Of a DNA stretch of 64,000 nt, positions 63,723-64,000 are shown one piece after another. Position numbers and translations under genes: made by a program. Position 1 is the stretch's first letter. Each line of letters opens with the position of its first letter. Source of the stretch: Marinobacterium litorale DSM 23545 (lineage in GTDB: Bacteria > Pseudomonadota > Gammaproteobacteria > Pseudomonadales > Balneatricaceae); NCBI RefSeq assembly GCF_000428985.1, contig NZ_AUAZ01000007.1, forward strand, positions 108,188-172,187, read 5' to 3'. Under the pieces are notes generated by a model. The model was not told where the DNA came from, ran no database searches, and was given only the letters and a program-made list of their open reading frames with translations.

Positions 63723-64000
63723 TCATAAAGGGATCCTCATTTGAGGGTCCCTTTCTTGTGGCTCGGGGGGAGGAGGATTGAGCAGCGCCCAAAGGGGAAT
63801 GCGTTCGAACAAGCTCACCTGAAGAGTTCGCATAATGCGTTGTACACTCCAGCCTTGCCGCGCACTATGGCGAGCAAACGAGAGCAGCAGATAGCAGATC
63901 ATGGCGATCCAGATCTGCGTCAACACTGCATTTTTACTGTGACCTAAAAACGCCTTTATCTTCAGGTTCTGCTTGAGCGCTTTGAAGAAGAGCTCCACCT
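63723..64000 (-). CDS. IS4-family-like transposase, C-terminal end, cut by window edge
   Basis: About 92 codons, entering from beyond the right edge. VELFFKALKQNLKIKAFLG followed by NAVLTQIWIAMICYLLL is the C-terminal catalytic region of IS4-group DDE transposases, which includes the last acidic residue in the Y/W-x-x-E-L-F context. The GTG near the edge is internal, not a start. Whether the rest is intact is unknown. Stop codon is inside a 13-base stem. Confidence 0.8.
   Translation of the reverse strand, partial: VELFFKALKQNLKIKAFLGHSKNAVLTQIWIAMICYLLLSFARHSARQGWSVQRIMRTLQVSLFERIPLWALLNPPPPEPQERDPQMRIPL
63723..64000 (-). mobile_element. End of an IS4-like insertion sequence
   Basis: Defined only by the transposase tail. 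The element's end must lie between the fba stop (63660) and 63723; no terminal inverted repeat can be assigned without the other end. Confidence 0.6.
63727..63754. terminator. Hairpin at transposase 3' end
   Basis: 13-base arms (63727-63739 and 63742-63754) with one G:T-type mismatch, overlapping the last codons of the transposase. Flanked by A and T runs; may insulate the element from fba transcription. Confidence 0.55.

Overview
The window is about 64 kb of chromosome from a free-living, motile gammaproteobacterium of the Pseudomonas / Oceanospirillales type. Almost every gene is a chromosomal housekeeping gene, and the block orders are those I know from Pseudomonas: argA/argE/pit, glnE-ilvE followed by the LPS core locus and msbA/waaA, cyaY/lptM-lysA-dapF-DUF484-xerC, hemW-rdgB-DUF4426-metW-metX-yggT-proC-yggS/pilT-pilU, gshB-tonB-algH-ruvX-pyrR-pyrB-pyrC', and metK/tkt-epd-pgk-fba. 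I cannot name the genus from sequence alone. Gene density is very high, starts are often GTG or TTG, and no rRNA, tRNA, CRISPR or prophage was seen.

Layout. 1-6.7 kb: arginine synthesis (argE-argA), a phosphate transporter with its PhoU-like partner, a CYTH triphosphatase and asparaginase I. 6.7-11 kb: a four-gene polar amino-acid ABC transporter (aapJQMP) read from a good sigma-54-type promoter. 11-15 kb: glnE and ilvE. 15.4-31.7 kb: the lipopolysaccharide locus. 31.8-36.8 kb: frataxin, the LptM lipoprotein, diaminopimelate/lysine genes, XerC and a HAD phosphatase. 36.8-38.7 kb: a chemoreceptor. 38.8-45.4 kb: a run of leftward genes from yggS to hemW, including the methionine pair metX-metW and proC. 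45.5-47.7 kb: the twitching ATPases pilT-pilU. 47.8-56.6 kb: a leftward run of pyrimidine, glutathione, TonB, rRNA methylation and cyclic-di-GMP genes. 56.8-63.7 kb: metK, then divergent tkt-epd-pgk-fba. The right edge cuts an IS4-like transposase.

The most unusual part is the LPS locus. It sits where Pseudomonas keeps waaF/waaC/waaG/waaP between ilvE and msbA, but it holds no heptosyltransferase or heptose kinase. Instead it carries two ELM1-like proteins, three paralogues of a small DxD-motif putative glycosyltransferase, two GT4 glycosyltransferases, an O-antigen-ligase-like membrane protein, a left-handed-beta-helix acyltransferase and three enzymes making uronic-acid nucleotide sugars. 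Together with lpxL, msbA and waaA these look like a complete kit for lipid A acylation, Kdo addition, an acidic outer core and export. The functions of the DxD and ELM1-like families are inferred, not known. One ELM1-like gene has no ATG/GTG/TTG able to include its conserved N-terminus and probably starts at CTG or ATC.

Regulatory signals worth checking are the sigma-54 promoter and start-site dyad before aapJ, a Fur-box-like site before the chemoreceptor, two interlocked palindromes before tkt, and palindromes at the metK, msbA and algH promoters.
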